Source of the DNA: Stenotrophomonas_A sp035629025
Lineage (GTDB): Bacteria; Pseudomonadota; Gammaproteobacteria; Xanthomonadales; Xanthomonadaceae
Reading direction: 5' to 3'
Assembly: GCA_035629025.1 (NCBI GenBank)
Contig: DASPIU010000010.1
Location: 1-64,000 of the forward strand
DNA length: 64,000 bases
Positions within the stretch are counted from its first letter, which is position 1. Each line of letters opens with the position of its first letter. Below, one piece after another: positions 7,441 to 15,942 of this stretch. Made by a program: the position numbers and the translations under genes. Below the pieces are notes generated by a model. It ran no database searches. It was not told the DNA's origin and saw nothing but the letters and a program-made list of their open reading frames with translations.

Positions 7441-7686
7441 TCAGCGCCGCTCGTAGTCATCATGGGCATACTGGCTGATGTAGGTACTCAGGCCTTCGCC
7501 GGCCTCGGCCAGTGCCTTCAGCCGCGCGACCTTTTCGGGGCCGGCGCGTCCGACGCTGCTGTATTCGTATATCTCGTTGTTGCGGAACTTCACCCAGATC
7601 GAGGTCGCGGTGAACCCGTAAGCCACCACGCCGGAGTTGCCGGCGCGGTTGCCATACCGCTTCAGCCGCGGCCTCGCTGCGTTCAT
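7441..7686 (-). CDS. KTSC-domain small protein between nrdA and nrdB
   Basis: The 81-aa cytoplasmic protein has the KTSC-domain pattern: a hydrophobic strand (VVAYGFTATSIWVKFRNNEIYEY), then a helix, and the terminal aromatic/charged segment YISQYAHDDYERR. KTSC is a small domain of unknown role, also found attached to the C-termini of some lysyl-tRNA synthetases. The start at 7686 lies four bases after the nrdA stop, so it is co-translated with nrdA. The position inside the nrdAB operon suggests a job near nucleotide reduction or simply co-expression; no function can be claimed. Confidence 0.8.
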   Translation of the reverse strand: MNAARPRLKRYGNRAGNSGVVAYGFTATSIWVKFRNNEIYEYSSVGRAGPEKVARLKALAEAGEGLSTYISQYAHDDYERR

Positions 7687-7690
7687 CGCA

Positions 7691-10099
7691 TTACTGGCAA
7701 GCCTCGCAGGCTTCCGGATTTTCCAGCGAGCAAGCCACCGCATCCACCGGGGTGTAGGTGCTTACCGTGGTCTTGGCGATCTTGGTAGCCGGACGCGAGC
7801 GCAGGTAATAAGTGGTCTTGATGCCCTGCTTCCACGCGTACATGTACATGGACGACATCGCGCCGATGTTCGGGCTCTCCATGAACAGGTTGAGCGAGGC
7901 CGACTGGTCGATGAAGGCGCCACGCTCGGCGGCCATGTCGATCAGCGAACGCATCGGCAATTCCCACGCGGTGCGGTAGACCTGGCGCAGCGTTTCCGGA
8001 ATCTGCGCGATGCCCTGGATCGAACCCTCGGCCAGCTTGATGGTGTCGCGCATTTCAGCCGTCCACAGGCCCAGGCGCTTGAGCTCCTCGACCAGGTAGC
8101 GGTTGACCTGCAGGAAGTCGCCCGACAGGGTCTCGCGCTTGAACAGGTTGGACACCTGCGGCTCGACGCACTCGTAGCAGCCGGCGATCGAGGCAATGGT
8201 CGCCGTCGGCGCAATGGCAATCAGCAGCGAGTTGCGCAGGCCGTGCTCCTTGATGCGCTCACGCAGCGCGTCCCAGCGCTCGGCGTTCTCCGGCACCACG
8301 TTCCAGGCGTCGAACTGCAGCTCACCGGTGGCGGCGCGGGTGTCGGCAAAGGACGGATGGCGACCACGCTCGGCGGCCAGTTCGCACGAGGTTTCCAGCG
8401 CGTGGAAGTAGATCGTCTCGGCGATCTTCTTCGACAGCGCGCGGGCCTCGGCCGAATCAAAGGCCAGGCGCTTGCGGAAGAACACGTCCTGCAGGCCCAT
8501 GCAGCCCAGGCCCACCGGGCGCCAGCGCATGTTGCCGCGGCGCGCGGTCTCGATCGGGTAGAAGTTCAGGTCGATCACGCGGTCAAGCTGGCGCACGGCC
8601 AGGCGCACGGTCTCGGCCAGCTTGTCGTAGTCGAACTCGCCGTACTCGTCGAAATGCCGGCCCAGGTTGATCGAACCCAGGTTGCACACCGCGGTCTCGT
8701 CGTTGGAGGTGACCTCCAGGATCTCGGTGCACAGGTTGGACAGGTGGATGACGTTGTTCGGGCGCAGCGTCTGGTTGCTGGCCTTGTTGCACTTGTCCTT
8801 GAACGTCATCCAGCCGTTGCCGGTCTCGGCCAGGGTGCGCATCATCCGCGCGTACAGCTTGCGCGCCGAAATCGTGCGCTGCGCCTTGCCCTGCGCTTCG
8901 GCCTGCACATAGGCGGCCTCGAAGGCGTCGCCGTACAGGTCGGTCAGCTCGGGCACGATGCGCGGGTCGAACAGCGACCATTCCTGGTCGGCCTCCACGC
9001 GCTTCATGAACAGGTCGGGCACCCAGTTGGCCAGGTTGAGGTTGTGGGTGCGGCGGGCCTCGTCACCGGTGTTGTCACGCAGTTCGAGGAAGTCCTCGAT
9101 GTCGGCGTGCCAGGTTTCCAGGTACACGCAGGCCGCGCCCTTGCGCTTGCCGCCCTGGTTCACCGCCGCGACGGAGGAATCCAGCGTCTTCAGCCACGGC
9201 ACGATGCCGTTGGAGTGGCCGTTGGTCGACTTGATCAGCGAGCCGCGCGAACGCACGCGCGTATAGCTCACGCCGATGCCGCCGCTGAACTTGGACAGCT
9301 GGGCGATGTCGCCGTACTTGGAATAGATCGACTCCAGCGAATCCTGCGGCGAGTCGAGCAGGAAGCACGAGGACAGCTGCTCGTGGGTGGTGCCGGAGTT
9401 GAACAGCGTCGGCGAGGACGGCAGGTAGTCCAGGTTGCCCATGCGCTTGTACAGCGCCAGGGTCTCCGGCACGTCTTCGCTCAGCGACGAGGCAATGCGC
9501 AGGAAGAACTGCTGCGGCGTCTCCAGCACCTTGCGGGTGTGCGGGTGGCGCAGCAGGTAGCGGTCGTACAGGGTGCGCAGGCCGAAATAGTCGAAGTGCA
9601 GGTCCAGCGAGATGTCGATCGCATCGTTGAGCTTGCGCGCATTGGTCTGCACGAAGTTCAGCAGGCGGTCGTTGATCAGGCCGACCTCATGGCCGCGCGC
9701 GACCGACTGCGAGAAGGCGTGGATCTCCTGGCCGGAGACTTCCTTGGCGATGTAGTTGGCGAGCAGGCGCGCGGCCAGGCGGCCGTACTCCGGCTCTTCG
9801 CCGATCAGCAGCGCGGCGGTGCGGATGGACAGTTCGTCCAGCTCGCGCGTGGTGGCGCCGTTGTACAGGCCGGAGATGGTGCGGGTGGCCACGCGCATCG
9901 GGTCGACCGCATGCAGGCCCTCGCAGCAGCGCTGCACGGCACGCACGATCTTGTTCAGGTCCACCGGCTCGATGGTGCCATTGCGCTTGGTCACGCCCAT
10001 GACCGTGGCGGTCGGCGGCGAGGTCAGCAGGAATTGGGCGTCTTGTTCGACGGGCGCGGCGGTGGAAGTTTCGGTCGAGGACACGGCTCTGTTCTCCAT
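7691..10099 (-). CDS. nrdA: Class I ribonucleotide reductase, alpha subunit
   Basis: The 802-aa catalytic subunit reduces ribonucleoside diphosphates. An N-terminal ATP-cone (VTKRNGTIEPVDLNKIVRAV, about residues 35-120) gives allosteric activity control. The catalytic core has SSCFLL, NLCTEIL (thiyl-radical Cys) and AVCNLGSINL, and the C-terminal CEACQ pair is the redox shuttle read by thioredoxin or glutaredoxin. The frame continues upstream to 10216, but the ATG at 10099 gives the expected N-terminus. Transcription starts at a promoter with NrdR-like boxes about 270 bp upstream, leaving a long leader. The operon continues with the KTSC protein and nrdB. Confidence 0.95.
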   Translation of the reverse strand: MENRAVSSTETSTAAPVEQDAQFLLTSPPTATVMGVTKRNGTIEPVDLNKIVRAVQRCCEGLHAVDPMRVATRTISGLYNGATTRELDELSIRTAALLIGEEPEYGRLAARLLANYIAKEVSGQEIHAFSQSVARGHEVGLINDRLLNFVQTNARKLNDAIDISLDLHFDYFGLRTLYDRYLLRHPHTRKVLETPQQFFLRIASSLSEDVPETLALYKRMGNLDYLPSSPTLFNSGTTHEQLSSCFLLDSPQDSLESIYSKYGDIAQLSKFSGGIGVSYTRVRSRGSLIKSTNGHSNGIVPWLKTLDSSVAAVNQGGKRKGAACVYLETWHADIEDFLELRDNTGDEARRTHNLNLANWVPDLFMKRVEADQEWSLFDPRIVPELTDLYGDAFEAAYVQAEAQGKAQRTISARKLYARMMRTLAETGNGWMTFKDKCNKASNQTLRPNNVIHLSNLCTEILEVTSNDETAVCNLGSINLGRHFDEYGEFDYDKLAETVRLAVRQLDRVIDLNFYPIETARRGNMRWRPVGLGCMGLQDVFFRKRLAFDSAEARALSKKIAETIYFHALETSCELAAERGRHPSFADTRAATGELQFDAWNVVPENAERWDALRERIKEHGLRNSLLIAIAPTATIASIAGCYECVEPQVSNLFKRETLSGDFLQVNRYLVEELKRLGLWTAEMRDTIKLAEGSIQGIAQIPETLRQVYRTAWELPMRSLIDMAAERGAFIDQSASLNLFMESPNIGAMSSMYMYAWKQGIKTTYYLRSRPATKIAKTTVSTYTPVDAVACSLENPEACEACQ

Positions 10100-10366
10100 G
10101 AATGAGGCACGCGGCCGCCTGCAAGGACAGGCGACGGGGGCCGGGACCCGGAGCTTGGGAGGGTGGCGTCGCGAACGCTGCGACGTCCGCGGCAACCGCC
10201 ACGGACAGAGCTTCACGCTTCACCACCTGTCCTCGGCTGGAGGCCGCGGCCGGCGCCACGCGTGGTGCATGCGCGCGGCCATCGGACAGCGCCAGCGATG
10301 GCCCCATCGGGGGGTTTCCGCTGCTCGCGCCTGTGGACGTGACTTGTGTCGCGTCGCAACCGACGA
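10100..10366 (-). other. Long untranslated leader of nrdA
   Basis: About 265 bases separate the predicted nrd promoter from the nrdA start, without a convincing ORF on the minus strand. Several GC-rich inverted repeats are present. I looked for known riboswitch cores, including the adenosylcobalamin type, and saw none. The leader may simply be long, or may carry an uncharacterised structure. Confidence 0.4.
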
Positions 10367-10414
10367 ACCCAAGATAGTGTGGTCGCCCCCTGGCGTCAAC
10401 ACACCATATTGGGT
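10367..10414 (-). promoter_or_regulatory. nrd promoter with two NrdR-like boxes
   Basis: On the minus strand, TTGACG (10399-10394) and TATCTT (10376-10371) are separated by exactly 17 bases, a good sigma70 promoter. ACACCATATTGGGT at 10401-10414 lies just upstream of the -35, and ACCCAAGATAGTGT at 10367-10380 covers the -10. Both resemble the NrdR box (ACAC-N-ATAT-N-GTGT), with centres 34 bp apart; paired boxes about three helical turns apart are usual for NrdR. Binding by ATP/dATP-loaded NrdR would block transcription. The second box matches less well. Confidence 0.7.
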
Positions 10415-10506
10415 CATTTCGTCACAGCCTTGACCGGGCGCCTATCCGGTTTTGTCAAGTCATCGCGCCTCTGGCGGCAGTGCGCAAAACCCCCCGGAGA
10501 GGCGGC

Positions 10507-11268
10507 TCAGCGCACCAGTGCGGTGGCGCCGGGCGAGGTCCAGCTGAGCCCGCGCAGGGCTTCGCGCAGGCGCGCCGTGGCCGCATCGACAGCGAACGGC
10601 GGCAGGCGCGGCGGGTCGTAGACCTCCGGGCGCGTGCCGCTGACGATCAGGTCGATCGCCACGCACTGGCCGTGGCGCATGCCGCGATAGCCATCCACCT
10701 GCAGGTAGTGGCTCATCGCCGCGTCGGCGGAATGGAAGTGGATGAAATCCACCCCGTCCAGCACCACCGGCTCGGGCGCGCCCTGGGCTTCGGCCGGCGG
10801 CTGCAGGCAGGTGGCCACGGCCTGCGGGTCGTCACTGCGGCCGACGCGCAGCTCGGCGGCGGTGACCTCGTTGGAGCCATCCAGCAGCAGGGCGGCCAAC
10901 GGTGTGCCGGCCTGCCCGGCCGGGGCGAACATGGCCCAGCCGGTCGGGGTGAGGTACTGCGGGTGGAAGTCGCGGTGCCACTGCATGCCGGCCGGCGCCG
11001 GCAGATGCAGGCCGGTCAGCGAATCATTGAAGGCGTTGCCGTCCACCGAGATGCCGGCGGCCAGGGGCGGCAGCGGGGTCGGCGCCGCTGGCGCGGTGAG
11101 CGCCGCGGCGTCGGCGGCGGCCTGCTCGGCCAGCGGCCGCGCCGCCTGACTGGCGACTTCGGCGCTGCCAGCCGCCGTGGCCGACGCGGGGGCCGGGTTG
11201 CGGCAACCGCCCAGCACGGCCACCGCCAGGGCCACTGCCTGCCATCGCATTGCCGCTGCCTGGGTCAT
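10507..11268 (-). CDS. Putative lipoprotein of unknown function
   Basis: The product has 253 aa. The N-terminus is a signal peptide ending in a lipobox (VLGGC, Cys about 22), followed by a low-complexity Ala/Pro linker to about residue 70 and then a globular region with several Cys, His and Trp residues (MQWHRDFHPQYL, FIHFHS, RGMRHGQC). It is probably anchored in the outer membrane facing the periplasm. I recognise no domain. An alternative start seven codons in (MRWQAVALAV) would make a tighter signal peptide. It is transcribed toward nrdA but has its own frame, and the strong nrd promoter lies downstream of its stop. Confidence 0.6.
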   Translation of the reverse strand: MTQAAAMRWQAVALAVAVLGGCRNPAPASATAAGSAEVASQAARPLAEQAAADAAALTAPAAPTPLPPLAAGISVDGNAFNDSLTGLHLPAPAGMQWHRDFHPQYLTPTGWAMFAPAGQAGTPLAALLLDGSNEVTAAELRVGRSDDPQAVATCLQPPAEAQGAPEPVVLDGVDFIHFHSADAAMSHYLQVDGYRGMRHGQCVAIDLIVSGTRPEVYDPPRLPPFAVDAATARLREALRGLSWTSPGATALVR

Positions 11269-11361
11269 GTCCGCGCTCCGCTCAAGTTGGGTGAGGCGAT
11301 GCTGCCGCAGCGCACGTGAACGCTCCCGCGCCGCGCCGCCGGACCCGCCCGGCCGGCCCGC

Positions 11362-14064
11362 TCAGGCAGGCGGAACCTCGGCCACCGGCAGCGACACGTT
11401 CATCAGCGAAGCGTCGTCCGGGTCCGGATGCAGACTGAAGCCGAGGCTTTCGCACATCGCCAGCATGGTGCGGTTCTCGCGCAGCACCTGGCCTTCGACC
11501 GCCTTCAGCCCGAGCCAGTGCGCGTACTCGATCATGATCCGCATCAGCTGCCAGCCGATGCCATGACCCTTGAGGTCCGAGCGGATCAGGATGCCGTATT
11601 CGCCACGTTCGTAGTCGGCATCGGCGTGCAGCCGCACCGCGCCGAGCATCTCGCCGCTGCGCGGTTCGATCGCCACCAGCGCAATGGAGCGCGCGTAGTC
11701 GAGCTGGGTCAGGCGGGCGATGAACTCGTGGCTGAAATGCTTGACCGACTGAAAGAAGCGCAGCCGCAAATCCTCGTCGGTGACGCGGGCAAAGAAGCTG
11801 CGGAACAGGGCGTCGTCCTCCGGCCGCACCGGACGCACCAGCGCCCGCGCGCCGTCGGCCAGGGTGATCTCGCGCTCCCACTCCTTCGGGTACGGAAAGA
11901 TCGCAAAGCGCGGATGGCCGCGGCCCTTGTGCAGGCGGCGCGCGCCGACGGCCACGCGCGCGTCCAGGGCCAGCACGCCGTCGCGGTCGGCGAGCAGCGG
12001 GTTGATGTCCAGCTCCAGGATTTCCGGCAGGTCGGCGGCGAGCTGGGCGAGTTTGACCAGCACCGTGGCCACGGCGCGCTCGTCGGCCGCGTCCACGTCG
12101 CGGTAGGCCTTGAGGATGCGCGACACGCGAGTGCGGCCGATCAATTCGTGGGCCAGGCGCAAATCCAGCGGCGGCAGGGCCAGTTCGCGGTCGTTGATGA
12201 CTTCCACCGCGGTGCCGCCGCGGCCGAACACGATCACCGGGCCAAAGGTCGGGTCATCGGCGATGCCGGCGATCAGTTCACGCGCCTTCGGCCGGACCAC
12301 GGTGGGCTGCACCACCACGCCGCCAATGCCGGCCTGCGGCAGGGCCGCGCGGGCGCGCCGCAGGATGCCCTCGGCCGCGTCACGCACCGCCGCCACGCTG
12401 GGCAGGTTGAGGCGCACGCCGTCGACATCGGACTTGTGCGCGATGTCGTCGGACAGAATCTTCACCGTCACCGTCGCGCCGCCGGCGATGAGGGTTTCGG
12501 CCAACTCGGCCGCTTCGTAGGCGCTGGCCGCCACCTGCACCGGCACGCAGGGGATGCCATAGGCGGCGAGCAGTTGCGTGGTGGCGACCGGATCGAGCCA
12601 GCGCTGGCCGCGCGCCAGTGCCGCTTCGACCAGGCCGCGCGCAGCGGCGGCATCGACGATGAAGTCCTCCGGCAGGCTCGGCGGGGTTTCCATCAGCGCC
12701 GCCTGCGCCTCGCGATAGCGCACCAGATGGGTGAAGCCGCGCACCGCGTCGGACTCGGTCGCGTAGGTCGGCACACGAGCGGCATTGAGCGCGGCCACCG
12801 CCGCGTCGTCATTGCCCAGCCACACCGCGAACACCGGCTTGTGGCGCTGATAGCGGCCGCGCTGGGCAAGGGTGCGGGTCAGCGCCTTGGCCGCATCGGC
12901 CGAGGAGGTGAAGGCGGTGGGGACATTGATCACCAGCAGCGCGTCGTTGTCGGCGTCTTCGAGCAAGGCGTCGATGGCGGCGGCATAGCGATCACCATCG
13001 GCGTCGACAATGATGTCCACCGGATTGTCGCGCGACCAGCCTTGCGGCAGCGCCTGGTCCAGGCGCGCGACGGTAGCCGCCGACAGCGACGCCAGCGTGC
13101 CGCCGCGCAGGGTGAGCTGATCCACCGCGAGGCGGCCGACGCCGCCGCCGTTGGACAGGATCGCCAGGCGCCGGCCAGGAAAAGTGCCGAGCCGGCCCAG
13201 GGTTTCGGCGGCGGCAAACAGTTCGTCCAGCGCGCCCACGCGCAACAGTCCGGCACGCGCGAAAGCCGCGCCGTACACCGCGTCCGAACCGGCCAGGGCC
13301 TGTGCGTGGGTACTGGCGGCGGCATTGCGTTGCGACTGCCGGCCGGACTTGACCACGACCACCGGCTTGGCGCGCGCGGCCGCACGCGCGGCGGACATGA
13401 ACTTGCGCGCGTCCTTGATGTGCTCGACGTACATCAGGATCGCGCGGGTGCGGTGGTCGGTGGCGAAGTAGTCGAGCAGGTCGCCGAAATCCACGTCCAG
13501 CGTATCGCCCAGCGACACCACCGCGGAAAACCCGACCGAGCGCGCCACGCCCCACTCCACCAGTGCCGCGGCAATGGCGCTTGAGTCCGATACGAGGGCC
13601 AGGTCACCGGCCTGCGGCGTATGCGCGGCGATGCTGGCATTGAGCCGCGCATGCGGGGCAATGACGCCCAGGCAGTGCGGCCCGAGAATGCGCAGGCCGG
13701 CGGCGCGCGCGCTGCGTTCGACCCGCTCGCCCGCCGACCCGTGGCCGGTGCCGAGCCCGGCGGTCAGGATGACCGCGGCCGGCACGCCGCGCTCGGCGGC
13801 TGCCTCGATCACCTGCGGAACGATGGCTGCCGGCGCGGTGACCACGACCAGATCAGGCACCCAGGGCAGATCCTTGAGCTTGCGCACCGTGGCAATGCCG
13901 TCGATTTCCGGATAGCGCGGGTTGACCCAGCCGATCTGCCCGGCGAAGCCGCCGGCGCGCAGGTTACGGATGACAGCGCGCCCGGCCGAGCGCTCGCGCG
14001 GGCTGCCGCCGATGATCGCGACCGACTGGGGACGGAAGACGGAGGAGAGGCGGTAGGTGCTCAT
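11362..14064 (-). CDS. ADP-forming acyl-CoA synthetase fused to a GNAT acetyltransferase (Pat/YfiQ type)
   Basis: The 900-aa protein joins a CoA-binding domain (residues 1 to about 135, IIGGSPRERSAGRAV), succinyl-CoA-ligase-like and ATP-grasp parts (to about 710), and a C-terminal GNAT domain (about 720-885, acetyl-CoA motif RSDLKGHGIGWQLM). This is the layout of the protein-lysine acetyltransferases Pat/YfiQ, which acetylate and silence acetyl-CoA synthetase and other enzymes; in those the synthetase part is often a sensor only. A true synthetase activity cannot be excluded. The start at 14064 is preceded by TACGGT six bases upstream, possibly a leaderless promoter. It is monocistronic. Confidence 0.85.
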   Translation of the reverse strand: MSTYRLSSVFRPQSVAIIGGSPRERSAGRAVIRNLRAGGFAGQIGWVNPRYPEIDGIATVRKLKDLPWVPDLVVVTAPAAIVPQVIEAAAERGVPAAVILTAGLGTGHGSAGERVERSARAAGLRILGPHCLGVIAPHARLNASIAAHTPQAGDLALVSDSSAIAAALVEWGVARSVGFSAVVSLGDTLDVDFGDLLDYFATDHRTRAILMYVEHIKDARKFMSAARAAARAKPVVVVKSGRQSQRNAAASTHAQALAGSDAVYGAAFARAGLLRVGALDELFAAAETLGRLGTFPGRRLAILSNGGGVGRLAVDQLTLRGGTLASLSAATVARLDQALPQGWSRDNPVDIIVDADGDRYAAAIDALLEDADNDALLVINVPTAFTSSADAAKALTRTLAQRGRYQRHKPVFAVWLGNDDAAVAALNAARVPTYATESDAVRGFTHLVRYREAQAALMETPPSLPEDFIVDAAAARGLVEAALARGQRWLDPVATTQLLAAYGIPCVPVQVAASAYEAAELAETLIAGGATVTVKILSDDIAHKSDVDGVRLNLPSVAAVRDAAEGILRRARAALPQAGIGGVVVQPTVVRPKARELIAGIADDPTFGPVIVFGRGGTAVEVINDRELALPPLDLRLAHELIGRTRVSRILKAYRDVDAADERAVATVLVKLAQLAADLPEILELDINPLLADRDGVLALDARVAVGARRLHKGRGHPRFAIFPYPKEWEREITLADGARALVRPVRPEDDALFRSFFARVTDEDLRLRFFQSVKHFSHEFIARLTQLDYARSIALVAIEPRSGEMLGAVRLHADADYERGEYGILIRSDLKGHGIGWQLMRIMIEYAHWLGLKAVEGQVLRENRTMLAMCESLGFSLHPDPDDASLMNVSLPVAEVPPA

Positions 14065-14127
14065 GGCGCTACCGTACACGGCCGGGCGTTTGTGCGGCGG
14101 CTGCTCATGGCTCCGGCTGGAGTCATT

Positions 14128-14201
14128 GTAGGAGGGGCTTCAGCCCCGACAGGCGGAGTCGCGAACTGGCAGATAGCGGTCGCGGCTGAAGCCGCTCCTA
14201 C
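14128..14201. repeat. Pair of inverted REP elements
   Basis: A forward copy of the GGGGCTTCAGCCCC type (14128-14150, head GTA) faces a reverse copy of the GCGGCTGAAGCCGC type (14179-14201). The 28-bp spacer holds no gene. The pair lies between the mgtE stop (14266) and the start of the acetyltransferase gene (14064), so it may stabilise the mgtE mRNA end or end transcription. Confidence 0.85.
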
Positions 14202-14265
14202 AGTGCACCGGTCAGGTGCACCCGTCAGGCATTCCTGCGCCGATCGGCCCGGGCCAGGCCACGGG

Positions 14266-15639
14266 TCACAGCAACGTCCCGCTCAGGATCGCCGCGGCGA
14301 TGCTGAAGTAGATCACCAGGCCCGTCACATCCACCAGCGTGGCCACGAACGGCGCCGAGGCACTGGCCGGGTCGAAGCCCAGCCGCTGCAGGATGAAAGG
14401 CAGCATCGAGCCGGACACCGAGCCGAAGGTGACGATGCCGACCAGCGCCGCGCCAATGGTCAGGGCCACCATCTTCCAGTGTTCGCCATAGTTGTAGAAG
14501 CCGGCGTTCTGCCACACCGCGATGCGGATGATCGCCAGCAGGCCGAGGATGGTGCCAAGCACCATGCCGGTCGGCAGCTCGCGCAAGGCAACTTTCCACC
14601 AGTCGCGCAGACGCATCTCGCGCAGGGCCAGGGAACGGATAAGCAGCGAAGTCGCCTGCGAACCGGAATTGCCGCCCGAGCTCATGATCAACGGGATGAA
14701 CAAGGTCAGCACCACCGCGCGCGACAGCTCATCCTCGAAGTGCTGCATCGCGCTGGCGGTCAGCATCTCGCCCAGGAACAGCACGCTCAGCCAGCCGGCG
14801 CGCTTGCGGATCATCTCGCCGAAGCCGATGTGCAGGTAGGGCTTGTCGAAAGCCTCCACGCCGCCGAACTTCTGCACGTCCTCGGTGGACTCGGCGATCA
14901 GGGCATCGAGAATGTCGTCCACGGTGACAATGCCGAGCACATGGCCGCTGGCATCGACCACCGGAATGGCCAGCAGATCGTGGCGGCGGATCAGCCGCGC
15001 CACTTCTTCCTGATCCAGCAACGGCTCCACGGTGACCGGCGGGTTGACCTGCGCCACCTCCATGATCGGCGTGTCCGGCAGGCCGGTGATCAGGCGGCGC
15101 ATGGTGACCACCTGCACCAGCTGGCGGTCGCGCGGGTCGAGCAGATAGATCGCGTAGACGGTCTCACGGCTGCGCTCGACCTCGCGCACGTACTGCAGGG
15201 TCCGCGCCACGGTCCAGTCGGCGGGCACGGCGACGAACTCGGTGGTCATCAATGCACCGGCCGTGTTCGGCGGGAAGCGCATCAGCTTCTGGATCGACAG
15301 CCGCGCGTCGGTACCCAGGCGCCACAGCAGCGCTTCGCGCTCGGCTTCGTCGAGCTCATGGAAAATGTCGGTGGCGCGGTCGTCGGCCATCTGCCCGAGC
15401 AGGACGGCGGCCAGGTCCGGCGGCAGCGCGGCGACCAGCGCGCTGGCGTGGCGTAGTTCGGGCTGTTCGAGGATTTTCACCGCGCGCGGCACGGGCAAGG
15501 CCGCGAGCACGGCGGTGGCGTCGTCGCGGTCCTGGGCGTTGAGATACTCCACCGCGTCGGCGGTGTTGAGCTCGGCCAGCGGCGCGATCAGTTCAGCAGC
15601 GGCCCCGGTGGGGCGCAGGAGGAGGTCTTCGTTGTGCAT
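14266..15639 (-). CDS. mgtE: Magnesium transporter MgtE
   Basis: The 457-aa protein has the canonical MgtE layout: an N-terminal superhelical domain with acidic residues (about 1-130), two CBS domains (about 135-255; MTTEFVAVPADWTVARTL and VVDASGHVLGIVTVDD), a connecting helix, and a C-terminal pore domain of five membrane helices (about 280-457). MSSGGNSGSQA is the conserved pore segment. The cytosolic domains sense magnesium and close the channel when it is plentiful. It works as an inner-membrane homodimer. The gene stands alone between a REP pair and the divergent antiporter gene. Confidence 0.93.
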   Translation of the reverse strand: MHNEDLLLRPTGAAAELIAPLAELNTADAVEYLNAQDRDDATAVLAALPVPRAVKILEQPELRHASALVAALPPDLAAVLLGQMADDRATDIFHELDEAEREALLWRLGTDARLSIQKLMRFPPNTAGALMTTEFVAVPADWTVARTLQYVREVERSRETVYAIYLLDPRDRQLVQVVTMRRLITGLPDTPIMEVAQVNPPVTVEPLLDQEEVARLIRRHDLLAIPVVDASGHVLGIVTVDDILDALIAESTEDVQKFGGVEAFDKPYLHIGFGEMIRKRAGWLSVLFLGEMLTASAMQHFEDELSRAVVLTLFIPLIMSSGGNSGSQATSLLIRSLALREMRLRDWWKVALRELPTGMVLGTILGLLAIIRIAVWQNAGFYNYGEHWKMVALTIGAALVGIVTFGSVSGSMLPFILQRLGFDPASASAPFVATLVDVTGLVIYFSIAAAILSGTLL

Positions 15640-15942
15640 GGTTCGCCTGCAATGCGGCCATCGTCGACGATGGCGCGGCGAACCCCCTGGCGATCAACGG
15701 ATGATCAGGTGGCTGCCGGCGCTGGCGTCGACCAGGGTCTAGGGTGACTGTCGCTGGGCACGGGTTCGGGGCTCCAAATGGATGCGCCGGCAAGACGTGC
15801 CTGCCGGCGGCGCGCGAAGTCTGCGCCGATGCCCGGGGGCGGTCAACCTGGCCCGCCCTGGCAGCCAGCGGCCATTCAATGCGCGCGGCGCGAAGCGCCA
15901 TCGGCCGCGGGGCATAATCACCCTCCCCCATGGAGATGTGCG

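Noticed and set aside
10100..10366. Cobalamin or other known riboswitch in the nrdA leader
   Set aside because: No conserved riboswitch core could be recognised; only general GC-rich stems are present.
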